From Apostichopus japonicus (taxonomy: Eukaryota; Echinodermata; Holothuroidea; Aspidochirotida; Stichopodidae): a stretch of 64,000 bases of DNA. Made by a program: the position numbers and the translations under genes. Position 1 is the stretch's first letter; every line of letters begins with the position of its first letter. The DNA is taken from assembly GCF_037975245.1 (NCBI RefSeq), contig NC_092565.1, forward strand, positions 10,970,499 through 11,034,498. The letters are read 5' to 3'. Below the pieces are notes generated by a model. It did no database searches. It was given only the letters and a program-made list of their open reading frames with translations, and was not told the DNA's origin. Below are positions 60,701 through 61,706 of this stretch, one piece after another.

Positions 60701-61706
60701 TTTAGAATATGAGCCATTGAGATTTGGACTTAGAAAGTCACAAAGATGCTTCCCCCTATTGTTCCCCCCTCCCATCTTTCACTCTTTCCTTTACCCCTTT
60801 CAATCTTGTACCTTTCAATCACCTCCCCTCCCCTCTCCCACCCCCCTCCCACCCGTGCCTATGTTAGCTTATCATTTCATATAAATGGTGAAATGGATCC
60901 TAAGTGTAAAATAGTATCGTTTAATCTGCTCGGTATGGATAGATTGAATATCACATAGATCTGCTCGGTATGGATAAGATTAAATATTCACATAGATAAT
61001 GGATAGTTCAGGACAAGTAAGGAGGTATTTAAGATAAATTAGAAAAGATGTTTCAAACATTAAATCAAGATACTTTTGCATGTTTTTTAATATTATGATG
61101 TTTTTGTCATTGCAGCTGCCTCCACCTCAACCCCTCCATCGTCTTCCTCTTCAGCGACTTCCACTCCAACGGACCTTGACCCGGATATACCCCCCAAGCT
61201 GCCCCCGAAGCAGTCAAATCTGGAAATGGCCGTTCCTCAGGGTGATGCTGGAAGCCCTGACCTAGATCCAGTTCCGCCCCCTAAACCAGCTGGGTACCCC
61301 ATCTTAAGGATCAATCAAGATGATGTAAGTATCCCACCAATTTGATGCCCCCCTCCCCCCCCCCCCTCAAAAAAAAGGAGAAGAATTCTGGGGCATTGAA
61401 TGCATCTGTCTTGCCAGGAATAAGAGAGCTCTGAATAAGGAAAAAAAATAAGTAAAAGCAATTAATTCCCTGAATTTAAATTCTATTAATTTTTTTAAAG
61501 GATTGGAATTATTTGAGTTCTATAAAGGAGTTGGATTAAACATTTTTGAAAGTTATGTGGCTATTTAAAGTTTCAAGATGTTCAATGGACTCCTCTTTTT
61601 AATTGCTTGTCAGGAACCACCCCCTCTGCCTAAGAAAGGGAATCCTCACAAAAGAAGAAGTTCCTTGGAGAGAAAGAACTCGGATGATACCAGCCCAAAA
61701 CCTTAA
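6684..61706 (+). CDS. DOCK1: DOCK-A family Rac guanine-nucleotide exchange factor (DOCK1/2/5-like), spliced, 5' incomplete
   Basis: Forty-six exons (numbered 2-47, assuming one upstream exon) splice in a single frame to about 1,883 residues plus TAA; vertebrate DOCK1 and DOCK5 are about 1,865-1,870, so only the short N-terminal exon is missing. Order: SH3 (visible residues 1-50), helical/C2-like N-terminal region (60-403), DHR-1 (404-596), armadillo-like spine (597-1191), DHR-2 (1192-1616), Ser/Pro-rich tail (1617-1883). Diagnostic blocks are [51 protein letters not shown] and VIDSAVMGG. These match the DOCK1/2/5 group better than DOCK3/4, which have DIRNDLYLTLEKGDFERG. From the family, it binds ELMO through SH3, PIP3 through DHR-1, and exchanges GDP on Rac through DHR-2. 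Invertebrates usually have one co-orthologue of DOCK1, 2 and 5, so the symbol is a family label, not a claim of one-to-one orthology. Every intron is GT-AG and I found no frameshift or internal stop. Confidence 0.96.
8760..8800 (+). CDS. DOCK1: DOCK exon 3: SH3 core (GWYKGF)
   Basis: 41 nt, flanked by TTTACAG and GTAGGT. It completes the split Gly and encodes [13 protein letters not shown], matching WYRGYTLRKKSKK of DOCK1; the Trp-Tyr is the SH3 ligand-binding tryptophan position. Ends at a codon boundary. Intron 3 (1,621 bp) is AT-rich and I see no feature in it. Confidence 0.93.
10422..10477 (+). CDS. DOCK1: DOCK exon 4: end of SH3 ([12 protein letters not shown])
   Basis: 56 nt, acceptor TTTTCAG, donor GTGAGC. 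It encodes [18 protein letters not shown] plus two bases of Gly; GIFPxSYxHxKE is the hallmark last strand of DOCK SH3 domains. Intron 4 (3,263 bp) is the second largest in the gene; it is AT-rich with no element I can name. Confidence 0.95.
13741..13834 (+). CDS. DOCK1: DOCK exon 5: SH3-to-helical linker
   Basis: 94 nt, acceptor CTCCACAG, donor GTTGGT (weaker than consensus). It encodes [31 protein letters not shown] in pieces that match the family segment QEVTTTLREWSTIWRQLYV. Intron 5 (1,442 bp) holds a G-run at 14441-14453 and the tRNA-like SINE at 14990-15065. Confidence 0.95.
14990..15065 (+). mobile_element. tRNA-like SINE head with duplicated tail, intron 5
   Basis: An A-box-like stretch (TAACTCAATTGTTAGGGC, 15003-15020) is followed at tRNA spacing by a B-box-like stretch (GGTTTGAATCT, 15047-15057), as in the head of a tRNA-derived SINE. 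Just downstream a diverged partial copy repeats the tail: TGGTTTGAA, CATCAATAA, CTCTTAAAAA and TTGATAATTT recur at about 15133-15190. Decayed; family unknown. Confidence 0.5.
15277..15425 (+). CDS. DOCK1: DOCK exon 6: N-terminal helical region
   Basis: 149 nt, acceptor ATCCACAG, donor GTAAAT, leaves in phase 2. It encodes residues 93-141 with [19 protein letters not shown] and KVDWGNR, matching HMIYDLIEWRSQILSGTLP and KIDYGNR of DOCK1. Intron 6 (1,203 bp) shows two loosely similar segments near 16270-16340 and 16440-16510 (TATAGTTCC, AATATGGTTTGAAAT), suggesting an old local duplication of about 170 bp. Confidence 0.96.
16629..16755 (+). CDS. DOCK1: DOCK exon 7: N-terminal region ([12 protein letters not shown])
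   Basis: 127 nt, acceptor TTGTTTAG, donor GTGAGC. It encodes residues 142-184, with [14 protein letters not shown] aligning with LDLDLVVRDEDGNI of DOCK1. Intron 7 (726 bp) has no feature beyond a C/T-rich patch near 17360-17410. Confidence 0.95.
17482..17630 (+). CDS. DOCK1: DOCK exon 8: N-terminal region ([16 protein letters not shown])
   Basis: 149 nt, acceptor ACTACAG, donor GTAGGT. It encodes residues 185-233; [20 protein letters not shown] matches [24 protein letters not shown] is conserved across DOCK-A/B proteins. Intron 8 (1,647 bp) shows nothing recognisable. Confidence 0.97.
19278..19359 (+). CDS. DOCK1: DOCK exon 9: N-terminal region ([16 protein letters not shown])
   Basis: 82 nt, acceptor CTTTTTAG, donor GTGAGT. 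It encodes residues 234-261, matching [31 protein letters not shown] of DOCK1. Intron 9 (1,233 bp) carries a G-run near 19597-19609, the minus-strand tRNA-like fragment at 19509-19565 and a Lys-rich A-tract at 20410-20440 that is not coding. Confidence 0.95.
19509..19565 (-). mobile_element. tRNA-like SINE fragment, minus strand, intron 9
   Basis: Read on the minus strand, TAGATAACTCAGTTGGTTT resembles a tRNA A-box region (family: TAGCTCAGTTGGTTA), and GCTTTGAATCCC sits at B-box distance. This is the usual head of a tRNA-derived SINE. The body is not recognisable. Confidence 0.5.
20593..20656 (+). CDS. DOCK1: DOCK exon 10: [22 protein letters not shown]
   Basis: 64 nt, acceptor TTTAACAG, donor GTAAGG. 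It encodes residues 262-282, aligning with DLGSKDLKREKISFVCQIVRVG of DOCK1. Intron 10 (880 bp) has no recognisable feature. Confidence 0.96.
21537..21696 (+). CDS. DOCK1: DOCK exon 11: GRMEL ... RRPFGVAV-type block
   Basis: 160 nt, acceptor GTAAAG with only a modest upstream pyrimidine tract, donor GTAAGT. It encodes residues 283-335; [19 protein letters not shown] and [10 protein letters not shown] match GLRRPFGVAVMDVTDIING and KQHFIPFQP. Intron 11 (2,566 bp) is featureless apart from a G-rich patch near 22408-22435. Confidence 0.96.
24263..24383 (+). CDS. DOCK1: DOCK exon 12: [19 protein letters not shown]
   Basis: 121 nt, acceptor ACCGACAG, donor GTGAGG. It encodes residues 336-376; [20 protein letters not shown] is nearly identical to the family's [20 protein letters not shown]. 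Intron 12 (1,025 bp) contains an AT palindrome (ATTAATTAATTTATTAATTAAT, 24655-24676) and nothing else notable. Confidence 0.97.
25409..25490 (+). CDS. DOCK1: DOCK exon 13: approach to DHR-1 (GFPEVIMPG)
   Basis: 82 nt, acceptor CATCATAG, donor GTATGG. It encodes residues 377-403; [20 protein letters not shown] and EVIMPG match [26 protein letters not shown]. Intron 13 (418 bp) holds a hammerhead-ribozyme-like motif at 25661-25707. Confidence 0.97.
25661..25710 (+). ncRNA. Hammerhead-ribozyme-like motif, copy 1 (intron 13)
   Basis: Reading the hammerhead consensus onto the sequence: GCCT (25668-25671) pairs with AGGC (25703-25706) as stem I; CTGAAGA (25672-25678) fits CUGANGA; GATCC/GGATT (25680-25684 / 25690-25694) with loop TGCTA is stem II; GAAA (25695-25698) follows; then ACGT makes a minimal stem III that could form only between two molecules; cleavage would follow C25702. 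One extra A (25679) sits between the core and stem II, and the stem II closing pair is G-U. Known in the field: hammerheads with minimal stem III occur in Penelope-like retroelements. Activity is unproven. Confidence 0.45.
25909..26033 (+). CDS. DOCK1: DOCK exon 14: start of DHR-1
   Basis: 125 nt, acceptor ATTCTTAG, donor GTAAGT. It encodes residues 404-445. [19 protein letters not shown] is the first strand of DHR-1, the C2-like domain that binds PIP3 and PI4P at the membrane; basic residues in [12 protein letters not shown] sit where the DOCK1 lipid-binding loop has KGSKTTAKNVEV. Intron 14 (437 bp) has a G-run at about 26164-26185. Confidence 0.98.
26471..26569 (+). CDS. DOCK1: DOCK exon 15: DHR-1 ([12 protein letters not shown])
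   Basis: 99 nt, phase 0 at both ends, acceptor CATCATCAG, donor GTCAGA (off-consensus at +3). It encodes residues 446-478; [17 protein letters not shown] corresponds to SVIYYQVKQPRWFETVK. Intron 15 (593 bp) has no recognised feature. Confidence 0.96.
27163..27241 (+). CDS. DOCK1: DOCK exon 16: DHR-1 ([10 protein letters not shown])
   Basis: 79 nt, acceptor CCTTGTAG, donor GTAAGT. It encodes residues 479-504; VAIPIEEF and [13 protein letters not shown] match VAIPIEDVNRSHLRFTFRHRSSQD. Intron 16 (442 bp) has a C-run near 27331-27340 only. Confidence 0.96.
27684..27787 (+). CDS. DOCK1: DOCK exon 17: DHR-1
   Basis: 104 nt, acceptor TACCCCAG, donor GTAAAA. It encodes residues 505-539; [16 protein letters not shown] and GNHDLLVFK match KDKSEKIFALAFVKLM and GEHDLIVYK of DOCK1. 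Intron 17 (315 bp) is plain apart from a G-run near 27996. Confidence 0.96.
28103..28274 (+). CDS. DOCK1: DOCK exon 18: end of DHR-1 ([12 protein letters not shown])
   Basis: 172 nt, acceptor CTTCACAG, donor GTATTT. It encodes residues 540-596. [13 protein letters not shown] and [15 protein letters not shown] match YLSLPSTKAELE and [15 protein letters not shown], the C-terminal strand of DHR-1. Intron 18 (879 bp) is AT-rich and plain. Confidence 0.97.
29154..29251 (+). CDS. DOCK1: DOCK exon 19: [11 protein letters not shown], start of the helical spine
   Basis: 98 nt, acceptor TTTTGCAG, donor GTAAGT. It encodes residues 597-629 ([25 protein letters not shown]), essentially the DOCK1 text [25 protein letters not shown]. 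Intron 19 (678 bp) has no recognised feature. Confidence 0.98.
29930..30019 (+). CDS. DOCK1: DOCK exon 20: [13 protein letters not shown]
   Basis: 90 nt, phase 0, acceptor ATTTTCAG, donor GTGAGT. It encodes residues 630-659, matching [19 protein letters not shown] and VFDALVF. Intron 20 (1,588 bp) holds the LINE 3' remnant and its 91-bp tandem repeat. Confidence 0.97.
30258..30852 (-). mobile_element. 3' end of a LINE-type retrotransposon, minus strand, intron 20
   Basis: On the minus strand 30852-30667 encodes [19 protein letters not shown], then a [17 protein letters not shown]-type ending and a stop. A T-(N/D)-R-x-x-x-SF(I/F)PxAIxxYN ending is typical of the C-terminus of reverse-transcriptase polyproteins of animal non-LTR elements. 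It is followed, still on the minus strand, by a trailer with three 91-bp tandem units and a TAATAAACTTGATTGAATC terminus, which resembles LINE 3' ends with an AATAAA signal. Strongly 5'-truncated; the reverse-transcriptase catalytic region is absent. The family is not identifiable by eye. Confidence 0.55.
30311..30590. repeat. 91-bp tandem repeat, three copies
   Basis: Copies begin at 30311, 30402 and 30493 with AAAACAGGATATGAGATACA and are nearly identical (a few substitutions, for example CAGTATC versus CATTATC). The array sits in the trailer of the minus-strand LINE remnant, so it is probably its 3' UTR repeat or arose there after insertion. Confidence 0.9.
31608..31708 (+). CDS. DOCK1: DOCK exon 21: [23 protein letters not shown]
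   Basis: 101 nt, acceptor GGTTTCAG, donor GTAAAG. It encodes residues 660-692; [20 protein letters not shown] is nearly the DOCK1 text [20 protein letters not shown]. Intron 21 (704 bp) holds a minus-strand tRNA-like fragment (32130-32200). Confidence 0.98.
32130..32200 (-). mobile_element. tRNA-like SINE fragment, minus strand, intron 21
   Basis: Minus-strand GGTTCGACACC (32148-32158) is a near-perfect RNA polymerase III B-box (GGTTCGANTCC). The flank CTGGCCAG and the AACCTCCAAG stretch recur in similar form at 48340-48408, so both are copies of one family. No intact body is visible. Confidence 0.45.
32413..32562 (+). CDS. DOCK1: DOCK exon 22: spine ([14 protein letters not shown])
   Basis: 150 nt, acceptor TTTTCCAG, donor GTAAGT. 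It encodes residues 693-742; [20 protein letters not shown] matches LYKAMKALEYIFKFIVRSRI. Intron 22 (933 bp) contains two copies of a 25-bp word (CTAGATATTGTAGAATATT) near 32848 and 33073. Confidence 0.97.
33496..33607 (+). CDS. DOCK1: DOCK exon 23: spine
   Basis: 112 nt, acceptor ATTCTAG, donor GTCAGT. It encodes residues 743-780 ([37 protein letters not shown]), corresponding to LYENKGEADFVESLLQLFRSINDMMSSMSDQTVRVKG. Less conserved than its neighbours, but both phases fit. Intron 23 (363 bp) is plain. Confidence 0.92.
33971..34148 (+). CDS. DOCK1: DOCK exon 24: spine ([13 protein letters not shown])
   Basis: 178 nt, acceptor AATTTCAG, donor GTAAGA. It encodes residues 781-839; [20 protein letters not shown] and [11 protein letters not shown] match GAALKYLPTIVNDVKLVFDP and LIEIVHSDLF. 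Intron 24 (765 bp) holds a decayed tandem array at 34310-34650. Confidence 0.96.
34310..34650. repeat. Diverged tandem array of a ~50-100 bp unit, intron 24
   Basis: The words CAGATGTGC(C/T)TAGCCT, TTTGC(A)TA and AGCCTA(A/G)A(A/G)CTAC recur at about 34340, 34440, 34510 and 34570, with loss of register. Related minus-strand text (TATGCAAAGTAGGCTAAGC) appears near 46325 in intron 39. An old array or dispersed repeat of unknown family. Confidence 0.55.
34914..35041 (+). CDS. DOCK1: DOCK exon 25: spine ([14 protein letters not shown])
   Basis: 128 nt, acceptor CTTTCCAG, donor GTAAGT. It encodes residues 840-882; [18 protein letters not shown] and [11 protein letters not shown] match DCREILLPMMTDQLKYHL and HILEVLYRKDV. 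Intron 25 is only 161 bp and is almost filled by a degenerate copy of exon 26. Confidence 0.97.
35089..35160 (+). pseudogene. Degenerate tandem copy of exon 26 (pseudo-exon) in intron 25
   Basis: These 72 nt match the first 72 nt of exon 26 with five differences, and the copy keeps its own TTTTATAG acceptor. The duplicated unit is 114 bp long. Homology stops before the exon 26 donor: the copy continues in frame into intron sequence and reaches TAA after about 34 codons, with no consensus donor. It is therefore a dead or decoy exon. High identity means the duplication is young. Confidence 0.9.
35203..35301 (+). CDS. DOCK1: DOCK exon 26: spine ([15 protein letters not shown])
   Basis: 99 nt, phase 0 at both ends, acceptor CTTATAG, donor GTAAGT. 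It encodes residues 883-915, matching the DOCK1 interval PTQRHVQIIMEKLLRTVNRTV to SELI. Chosen over the upstream copy because only this one has a donor and continues in frame into exon 27. Intron 26 (613 bp) contains two degenerate copies of exon 27. Confidence 0.96.
35549..35695 (+). pseudogene. Degenerate copy A of exon 27 in intron 26
   Basis: Colinear with exon 27 from its ATAAATATG start to the CCTCAGAAA stretch (exon 27: CTTCAGAAA). It has many substitutions, a changed acceptor (CATC in place of CCAG) and the insertion in the ATATATCAC region that it shares with copy B. The reading frame is broken. It is the most diverged of the three tandem units. Confidence 0.8.
35728..35873 (+). pseudogene. 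Degenerate copy B of exon 27 in intron 26
   Basis: It begins after a good acceptor (TTTACCCAG) with GATAAATATGTGGCTTGTAT, nearly identical to the exon 27 start. It carries a 2-nt insertion after the seventh codon (ATGATATATCAC versus ATGATATCAC) and further changes, so the DOCK frame is lost. No consensus donor follows. The offset to exon 27 is 187 bp. A and B share changes absent from exon 27 (for example GGAGG.CCTCAA versus GGAGTACCTCAA), which points to two successive duplications. Confidence 0.88.
35915..36108 (+). CDS. DOCK1: DOCK exon 27: spine ([14 protein letters not shown])
   Basis: 194 nt, acceptor GTACCCAG, donor GTGAGT. It encodes residues 916-979; [20 protein letters not shown] and [18 protein letters not shown] match VACMTAILRQMEDYHYAHLI and MFKNLIGKNVYPFDWVIM of DOCK1. 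Only this copy of three is intact. Intron 27 (674 bp) is plain. Confidence 0.98.
36783..36962 (+). CDS. DOCK1: DOCK exon 28: spine ([14 protein letters not shown])
   Basis: 180 nt, acceptor CTGTTGCAG, donor GTGAGT. It encodes residues 980-1039; [20 protein letters not shown] and [12 protein letters not shown] match FELQLWNNYFHLAVAFLTQE and SLQLENFSSAKR. Intron 28 (885 bp) has a G-rich patch at 37340-37380 only. Confidence 0.98.
37848..38058 (+). CDS. DOCK1: DOCK exon 29: spine ([26 protein letters not shown])
   Basis: 211 nt, the longest exon seen, acceptor CTTTTCAG, donor GTAGGA. It encodes residues 1040-1110; [38 protein letters not shown] and [10 protein letters not shown] are close to DOCK1. 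Intron 29 (599 bp) holds a short TCCATCCG/TGTCTGTC simple repeat near 38113-38150. Confidence 0.98.
38658..38743 (+). CDS. DOCK1: DOCK exon 30: [26 protein letters not shown]
   Basis: 86 nt, acceptor TTTTTTTTTAG, donor GTAAGG. It encodes residues 1111-1138, matching [28 protein letters not shown] in DOCK1. Intron 30 (745 bp) is plain. Confidence 0.97.
39489..39645 (+). CDS. DOCK1: DOCK exon 31: last spine exon before DHR-2 ([21 protein letters not shown])
   Basis: 157 nt, acceptor TTTTGCAG, donor GTAAGA. It encodes residues 1139-1191; [20 protein letters not shown] and KMSCTVNLL match RLMERLLDYRTIMHDENKEN and RMSCTVNVL. Intron 31 (567 bp) contains the inverted pair of hammerhead-like motifs. 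Confidence 0.98.
39845..39957. repeat. Foldback: inverted pair of hammerhead-like motifs, intron 31
   Basis: Left arm 39845-39895 and right arm 39906-39957 are near-complementary over about 50 bp, separated by a 10-base spacer. Both carry the same text as the intron 13 motif (family word CATTCAGC(C)TCTGAAG and CTGCTAGGAT). A transcript through here would form a long hairpin, which would compete with ribozyme folding. Confidence 0.85.
39911..39957 (+). ncRNA. Hammerhead-ribozyme-like motif, copy 2 (intron 31)
   Basis: GCCT (39917-39920) pairs with AGGC (39952-39955) as stem I; CTGAAGA core at 39921-39927; one extra A; stem II GATCC/GGATC with loop TGCTA; GAAA at 39944-39947; the minimal stem III ATGT contains a U-G in place of the C-G of copy 1; predicted cleavage after C39951. 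The minus-strand partner (39845-39895) has lost the GAAA (CAAAA) and CUGANGA (CTGAAGT) core residues and should be inactive. Confidence 0.45.
40213..40344 (+). CDS. DOCK1: DOCK exon 32: start of DHR-2 ([12 protein letters not shown])
   Basis: 132 nt, phase 0, acceptor CATCCAG, donor GTAGGG. It encodes residues 1192-1235: [20 protein letters not shown] then [18 protein letters not shown]. This is the first helical pair of lobe A of the DHR-2 exchange domain. Intron 32 (1,000 bp) holds a SINE-like element at 40360-40745. Confidence 0.98.
40360..40745 (+). mobile_element. SINE-like element, intron 32
   Basis: CACCTAGTGGTTATG resembles an A-box and GGATTTGCGATCC a degenerate B-box. The conserved SINE body words TGTCCTTGGGCAAGA and CCAGGTGTGTAAA follow, as seen in several deuterostome and fish SINEs, and the tail ends GCTGATACAACTATAAGTAT. 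Plus-strand orientation, internally decayed; 3' boundary approximate. Confidence 0.5.
41345..41458 (+). CDS. DOCK1: DOCK exon 33: DHR-2 lobe A ([18 protein letters not shown])
   Basis: 114 nt, phase 0, acceptor ATTCCAG, donor GTAAGT. It encodes residues 1236-1273; [18 protein letters not shown] matches QLKEQLYQEIIHYFDKGK. Intron 33 (515 bp) has a C-run near 41723-41732 only. Confidence 0.97.
41974..42168 (+). CDS. DOCK1: DOCK exon 34: DHR-2 ([26 protein letters not shown])
   Basis: 195 nt, phase 0, acceptor GACCCTAG, donor GTGAGT. It encodes residues 1274-1338; [20 protein letters not shown] and [16 protein letters not shown] match [20 protein letters not shown] and YFAVGYYGQGFPTFLR. The donor was placed one base later than the first possible GT so that Arg is complete before Asn of exon 35. 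Intron 34 (508 bp) is plain. Confidence 0.98.
42677..42818 (+). CDS. DOCK1: DOCK exon 35: DHR-2 lobe B start ([14 protein letters not shown])
   Basis: 142 nt, acceptor TCTCATTAG, donor GTATCC. It encodes residues 1339-1385; [20 protein letters not shown] and [16 protein letters not shown] match GKVFIYRGKEYERREDFEAR and QFPNAEKMKTTSPPGD. It ends KGQ plus one base. Intron 35 (512 bp) has a local duplication reaching into exon 36. Confidence 0.96.
43331..43457 (+). CDS. DOCK1: DOCK exon 36: DHR-2 ([16 protein letters not shown] ... ISEQIM)
   Basis: 127 nt, acceptor GATTTTCAG, donor GTTAGC. Phase fits exon 35 (1 base) and exon 37 (2 bases). It encodes residues 1386-1427: MMPSLL, then [19 protein letters not shown], then [14 protein letters not shown]1 reads GQYIQCFTVKPKLDLPPKFH and PVSEQIVSFY, so MMPSLL replaces the usual YI and adds about four residues. 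The exon's first ~18 nt are a repeat of intron sequence at 43262-43281. Intron 36 (364 bp) starts with a G-run near 43481-43490. Confidence 0.88.
43822..43906 (+). CDS. DOCK1: DOCK exon 37: DHR-2 ([18 protein letters not shown])
   Basis: 85 nt, acceptor ACTTTCAG, donor GTGAGT. It encodes residues 1428-1456; [20 protein letters not shown] and DKENEFK match FYRVNEVQRFEYSRPIRKGE and NPDNEFA. Intron 37 (850 bp) has an imperfect run of ATCACAAATC words near 44290-44350 and nothing else. Confidence 0.97.
44757..44843 (+). CDS. DOCK1: DOCK exon 38: DHR-2 ([23 protein letters not shown])
   Basis: 87 nt, phase 0, acceptor GTTGCAG, donor GTAAGA. It encodes residues 1457-1485; [20 protein letters not shown] matches [20 protein letters not shown]; LPGxxRWFEV is a conserved DHR-2 signature. 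Intron 38 (866 bp) has a long A/T-tract at 45601-45640 close to the next acceptor. Confidence 0.98.
45710..45886 (+). CDS. DOCK1: DOCK exon 39: DHR-2 catalytic sensor loop (VIDSAVMGG)
   Basis: 177 nt, phase 0, acceptor TCACACAG, donor GTAAGA. It encodes residues 1486-1544: [20 protein letters not shown], then [20 protein letters not shown], then PVIYEQ. The AVMGG loop (about residue 1534-1538) corresponds to the alpha10 insert whose Val acts as nucleotide sensor in DOCK exchange factors, so catalytic competence is expected. Intron 39 (619 bp) holds text related to the 34.3-kb array near 46320. Confidence 0.98.
46506..46589 (+). CDS. DOCK1: DOCK exon 40: DHR-2 lobe C ([20 protein letters not shown])
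   Basis: 84 nt, phase 0, acceptor TTTCACAG, donor GTATGT. It encodes residues 1545-1572, matching AFFTDRYLQEHPEAHEKIEK and LKDLIAWQ; less conserved than exon 39. Intron 40 (2,047 bp) carries a TG microsatellite, a 303-bp tandem repeat and a tRNA-like fragment. Confidence 0.95.
47508..47568. repeat. TG/GTGTGC microsatellite
   Basis: About 60 bp of GT dinucleotides with interspersed GC and GTAT variants directly precede the 303-bp tandem repeat. Confidence 0.9.
47573..48337. repeat. 303-bp tandem repeat, about 2.5 copies, intron 40
   Basis: Copies start with AAGCTTGAAATTAGG at 47573, 47876 and 48179 and are nearly identical, so the array is young. Each unit holds two related half-units, marked by GAATATTAATGAGTGGGCGGGGCTT and ATTATTCATGAGGGGCGGGGCTA-type text (quoted in parts: ATTAATGAG, GGGCGGGGCT). 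The last copy breaks after TTTTCAACAAAT, where the tRNA-like fragment begins. Satellite-like or transposon-derived; family unknown. Confidence 0.93.
48340..48408 (-). mobile_element. tRNA-like SINE fragment, minus strand, intron 40
   Basis: Minus-strand GGGGTTCGACTCC (48356-48368) is a perfect B-box match (GGTTCGANTCC) followed by CTGGCCGGGTCAT; upstream GTAGAATTCCGACTTGCAG is in the position of the D-to-anticodon region. It shares text with the intron 21 fragment. It abuts the end of the 303-bp array. Confidence 0.5.
48637..48768 (+). CDS. DOCK1: DOCK exon 41: end of DHR-2 ([14 protein letters not shown])
   Basis: 132 nt, phase 0, acceptor TCTCCAG, donor GTTTGG (weak at +3 to +5). It encodes residues 1573-1616; [31 protein letters not shown] and LVEEKYGKK match IPFLAEGIRIHGDKVTEALR, PFHERMEACFK and KVEKEYGVR. 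A 176-codon minus-strand frame here (48461-48991) is a shadow. Intron 41 (1,109 bp) is plain. Confidence 0.96.
49878..50056 (+). CDS. DOCK1: DOCK exon 42: Ser-rich C-terminal tail
   Basis: 179 nt, acceptor TTTGTTAG, donor GTAAGT. It encodes residues 1617-1675: basic [20 protein letters not shown], then a seven-Ser run and [21 protein letters not shown]1 has a comparable SMVRSFTMPSSSRPLS and SSLSSDSTPSRP segment. [10 protein letters not shown] looks like a basophilic-kinase target. The following intron 42 is the largest (7,115 bp) and is described in separate entries. Confidence 0.94.
50781..50825 (+). CDS. Candidate 45-nt cassette exon in intron 42
   Basis: Between TTTAAAGTAG and GTATGT lie 45 nt that fit exactly between the phases of exon 42 (two bases left over) and exon 43 (one base expected). 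They would insert 15 open residues, [15 protein letters not shown]. The peptide resembles the Ser/Pro/Arg-rich tail around it, with RRHSL as a possible phosphosite. The acceptor pyrimidine tract is modest. It may be alternatively spliced, or chance. Confidence 0.4.
51018..51045. repeat. 11-bp tandem repeat (CACAGGATTT)
   Basis: The word TCACAGGATT recurs about three times head to tail in intron 42. The remainder of 50826-52800 is AT- and pyrimidine-rich with nothing else recognised. Confidence 0.7.
52805..53134. repeat. 22-bp minisatellite, 15 copies, with 66-bp higher-order unit
   Basis: Consensus unit ACATTCGATTGATCGGTACTGC, in exact 22-bp register from 52805 to 53134. Copies 5-7 and 8-10 form a repeated 66-bp trimer (variants ending GATACCAC, then TC(G/A)TTCCATTGATCC, then GGTACCGC). 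The unit contains no stop in any minus-strand frame, which produces three long overlapping but meaningless open frames. Outer copies are more diverged, as expected for unequal exchange. Confidence 0.97.
54523..55245. repeat. ~107-114 bp tandem repeat, about 5 copies, intron 42
   Basis: GTGTTCACATTTGGGTG marks copies at 54523, 54630, 54743, 55036 and 55150; each continues AAACGGTTGTGAGGTGTAAG, GGAATAATTCATTGATGG and CATTCTCATTGGTCAAAAC. The jump from 54743 to 55036 is explained by the inserted foldback element. An IS-like coding region is absent; it is a satellite-type array. Confidence 0.93.
54774..54948. mobile_element. MITE-like foldback element nested in the tandem repeat
   Basis: About 175 bp bounded by perfect 14-bp terminal inverted repeats, CAAGGGACGAAATA (54774-54787) and TATTTCGTCCCTTG (54935-54948). 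GTGAG stands on both sides (54769-54773 and 54949-54953), while uninterrupted copies of the host repeat have GTGAG once, so a 5-bp target duplication is evident. The interior is AT-rich with GCTAAT/ATTAGC inverted words and no coding capacity. A non-autonomous DNA transposon; superfamily unclear. Confidence 0.8.
55731..55787 (-). mobile_element. tRNA-like SINE fragment, minus strand, intron 42
   Basis: Minus-strand GGTAGCTCAGTTGCATTT (from 55785 down) matches a tRNA A-box region, and GGTTTGAATCCC (55743-55732) matches a B-box. The distance between them is tRNA-like. Rest of the element unrecognised. From 55790 to 57160 intron 42 shows nothing else. Confidence 0.55.
57172..57355 (+). CDS. DOCK1: DOCK exon 43: Ser/Thr/Pro-rich tail
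   Basis: 184 nt, acceptor TTTCCACAG, donor GTAAAC. It encodes residues 1676-1737, beginning [20 protein letters not shown] and ending [10 protein letters not shown]. Low-complexity, poorly conserved tail; supported by phase agreement with exons 42 and 44 and by composition. Intron 43 (2,049 bp) has G-runs at 57691-57710 and 58088-58102 and a C-run near 58305-58318, nothing else recognised. Confidence 0.9.
59405..59443 (+). CDS. DOCK1: DOCK exon 44: 39-nt polybasic microexon ([13 protein letters not shown])
   Basis: 39 nt, phase 0 at both ends, acceptor TTCTCCAAAG, donor GTAAGT. It encodes [13 protein letters not shown] (residues 1738-1750), corresponding to the KEKKDKKKEKRNSK cluster of DOCK1. 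In DOCK1 and DOCK2 a C-terminal basic cluster binds phosphatidic acid and helps membrane retention. Being a multiple of three, it can be skipped without a frameshift. Intron 44 (1,068 bp) has a TA microsatellite at 59591-59616 and A-rich stretches near 60073-60090. Confidence 0.88.
60512..60611 (+). CDS. DOCK1: DOCK exon 45: tail ([13 protein letters not shown])
   Basis: 100 nt, acceptor ACTACAG, donor GTTAGT. It encodes residues 1751-1783, including [15 protein letters not shown] and [13 protein letters not shown]; basic and low in conserved landmarks. Both junction phases fit. Intron 45 (504 bp) is pyrimidine-rich near 60750-60855, with a direct repeat of ATCTGCTCGGTATGGATA near 60925 and 60959. 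Confidence 0.87.
61116..61324 (+). CDS. DOCK1: DOCK exon 46: Pro-rich tail with a CRK-SH3-type motif
   Basis: 209 nt, acceptor TTGCAG, donor GTAAGT. It encodes residues 1784-1853: a Ser/Thr run, then [10 protein letters not shown], then [23 protein letters not shown] (about 1810-1815) fits the PxLPxK consensus for the CRK N-terminal SH3, the known partner of the DOCK1 C-terminus. Intron 46 (289 bp) has a C-run near 61350-61365. Confidence 0.94.
61614..61706 (+). CDS. DOCK1: DOCK exon 47: last exon, second CRK-SH3-type motif and stop
   Basis: 93 nt including TAA at 61704-61706, acceptor CTTGTCAG. It encodes residues 1854-1883: [20 protein letters not shown], then [16 protein letters not shown] again fits PxLPxK; KRRSSLER is a likely basophilic-kinase site. 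Ending in a short charged tail after Pro-rich motifs is usual for DOCK1 and DOCK5. Confidence 0.94.
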   Translation, partial: EPPPLPKKGNPHKRRSSLERKNSDDTSPKP

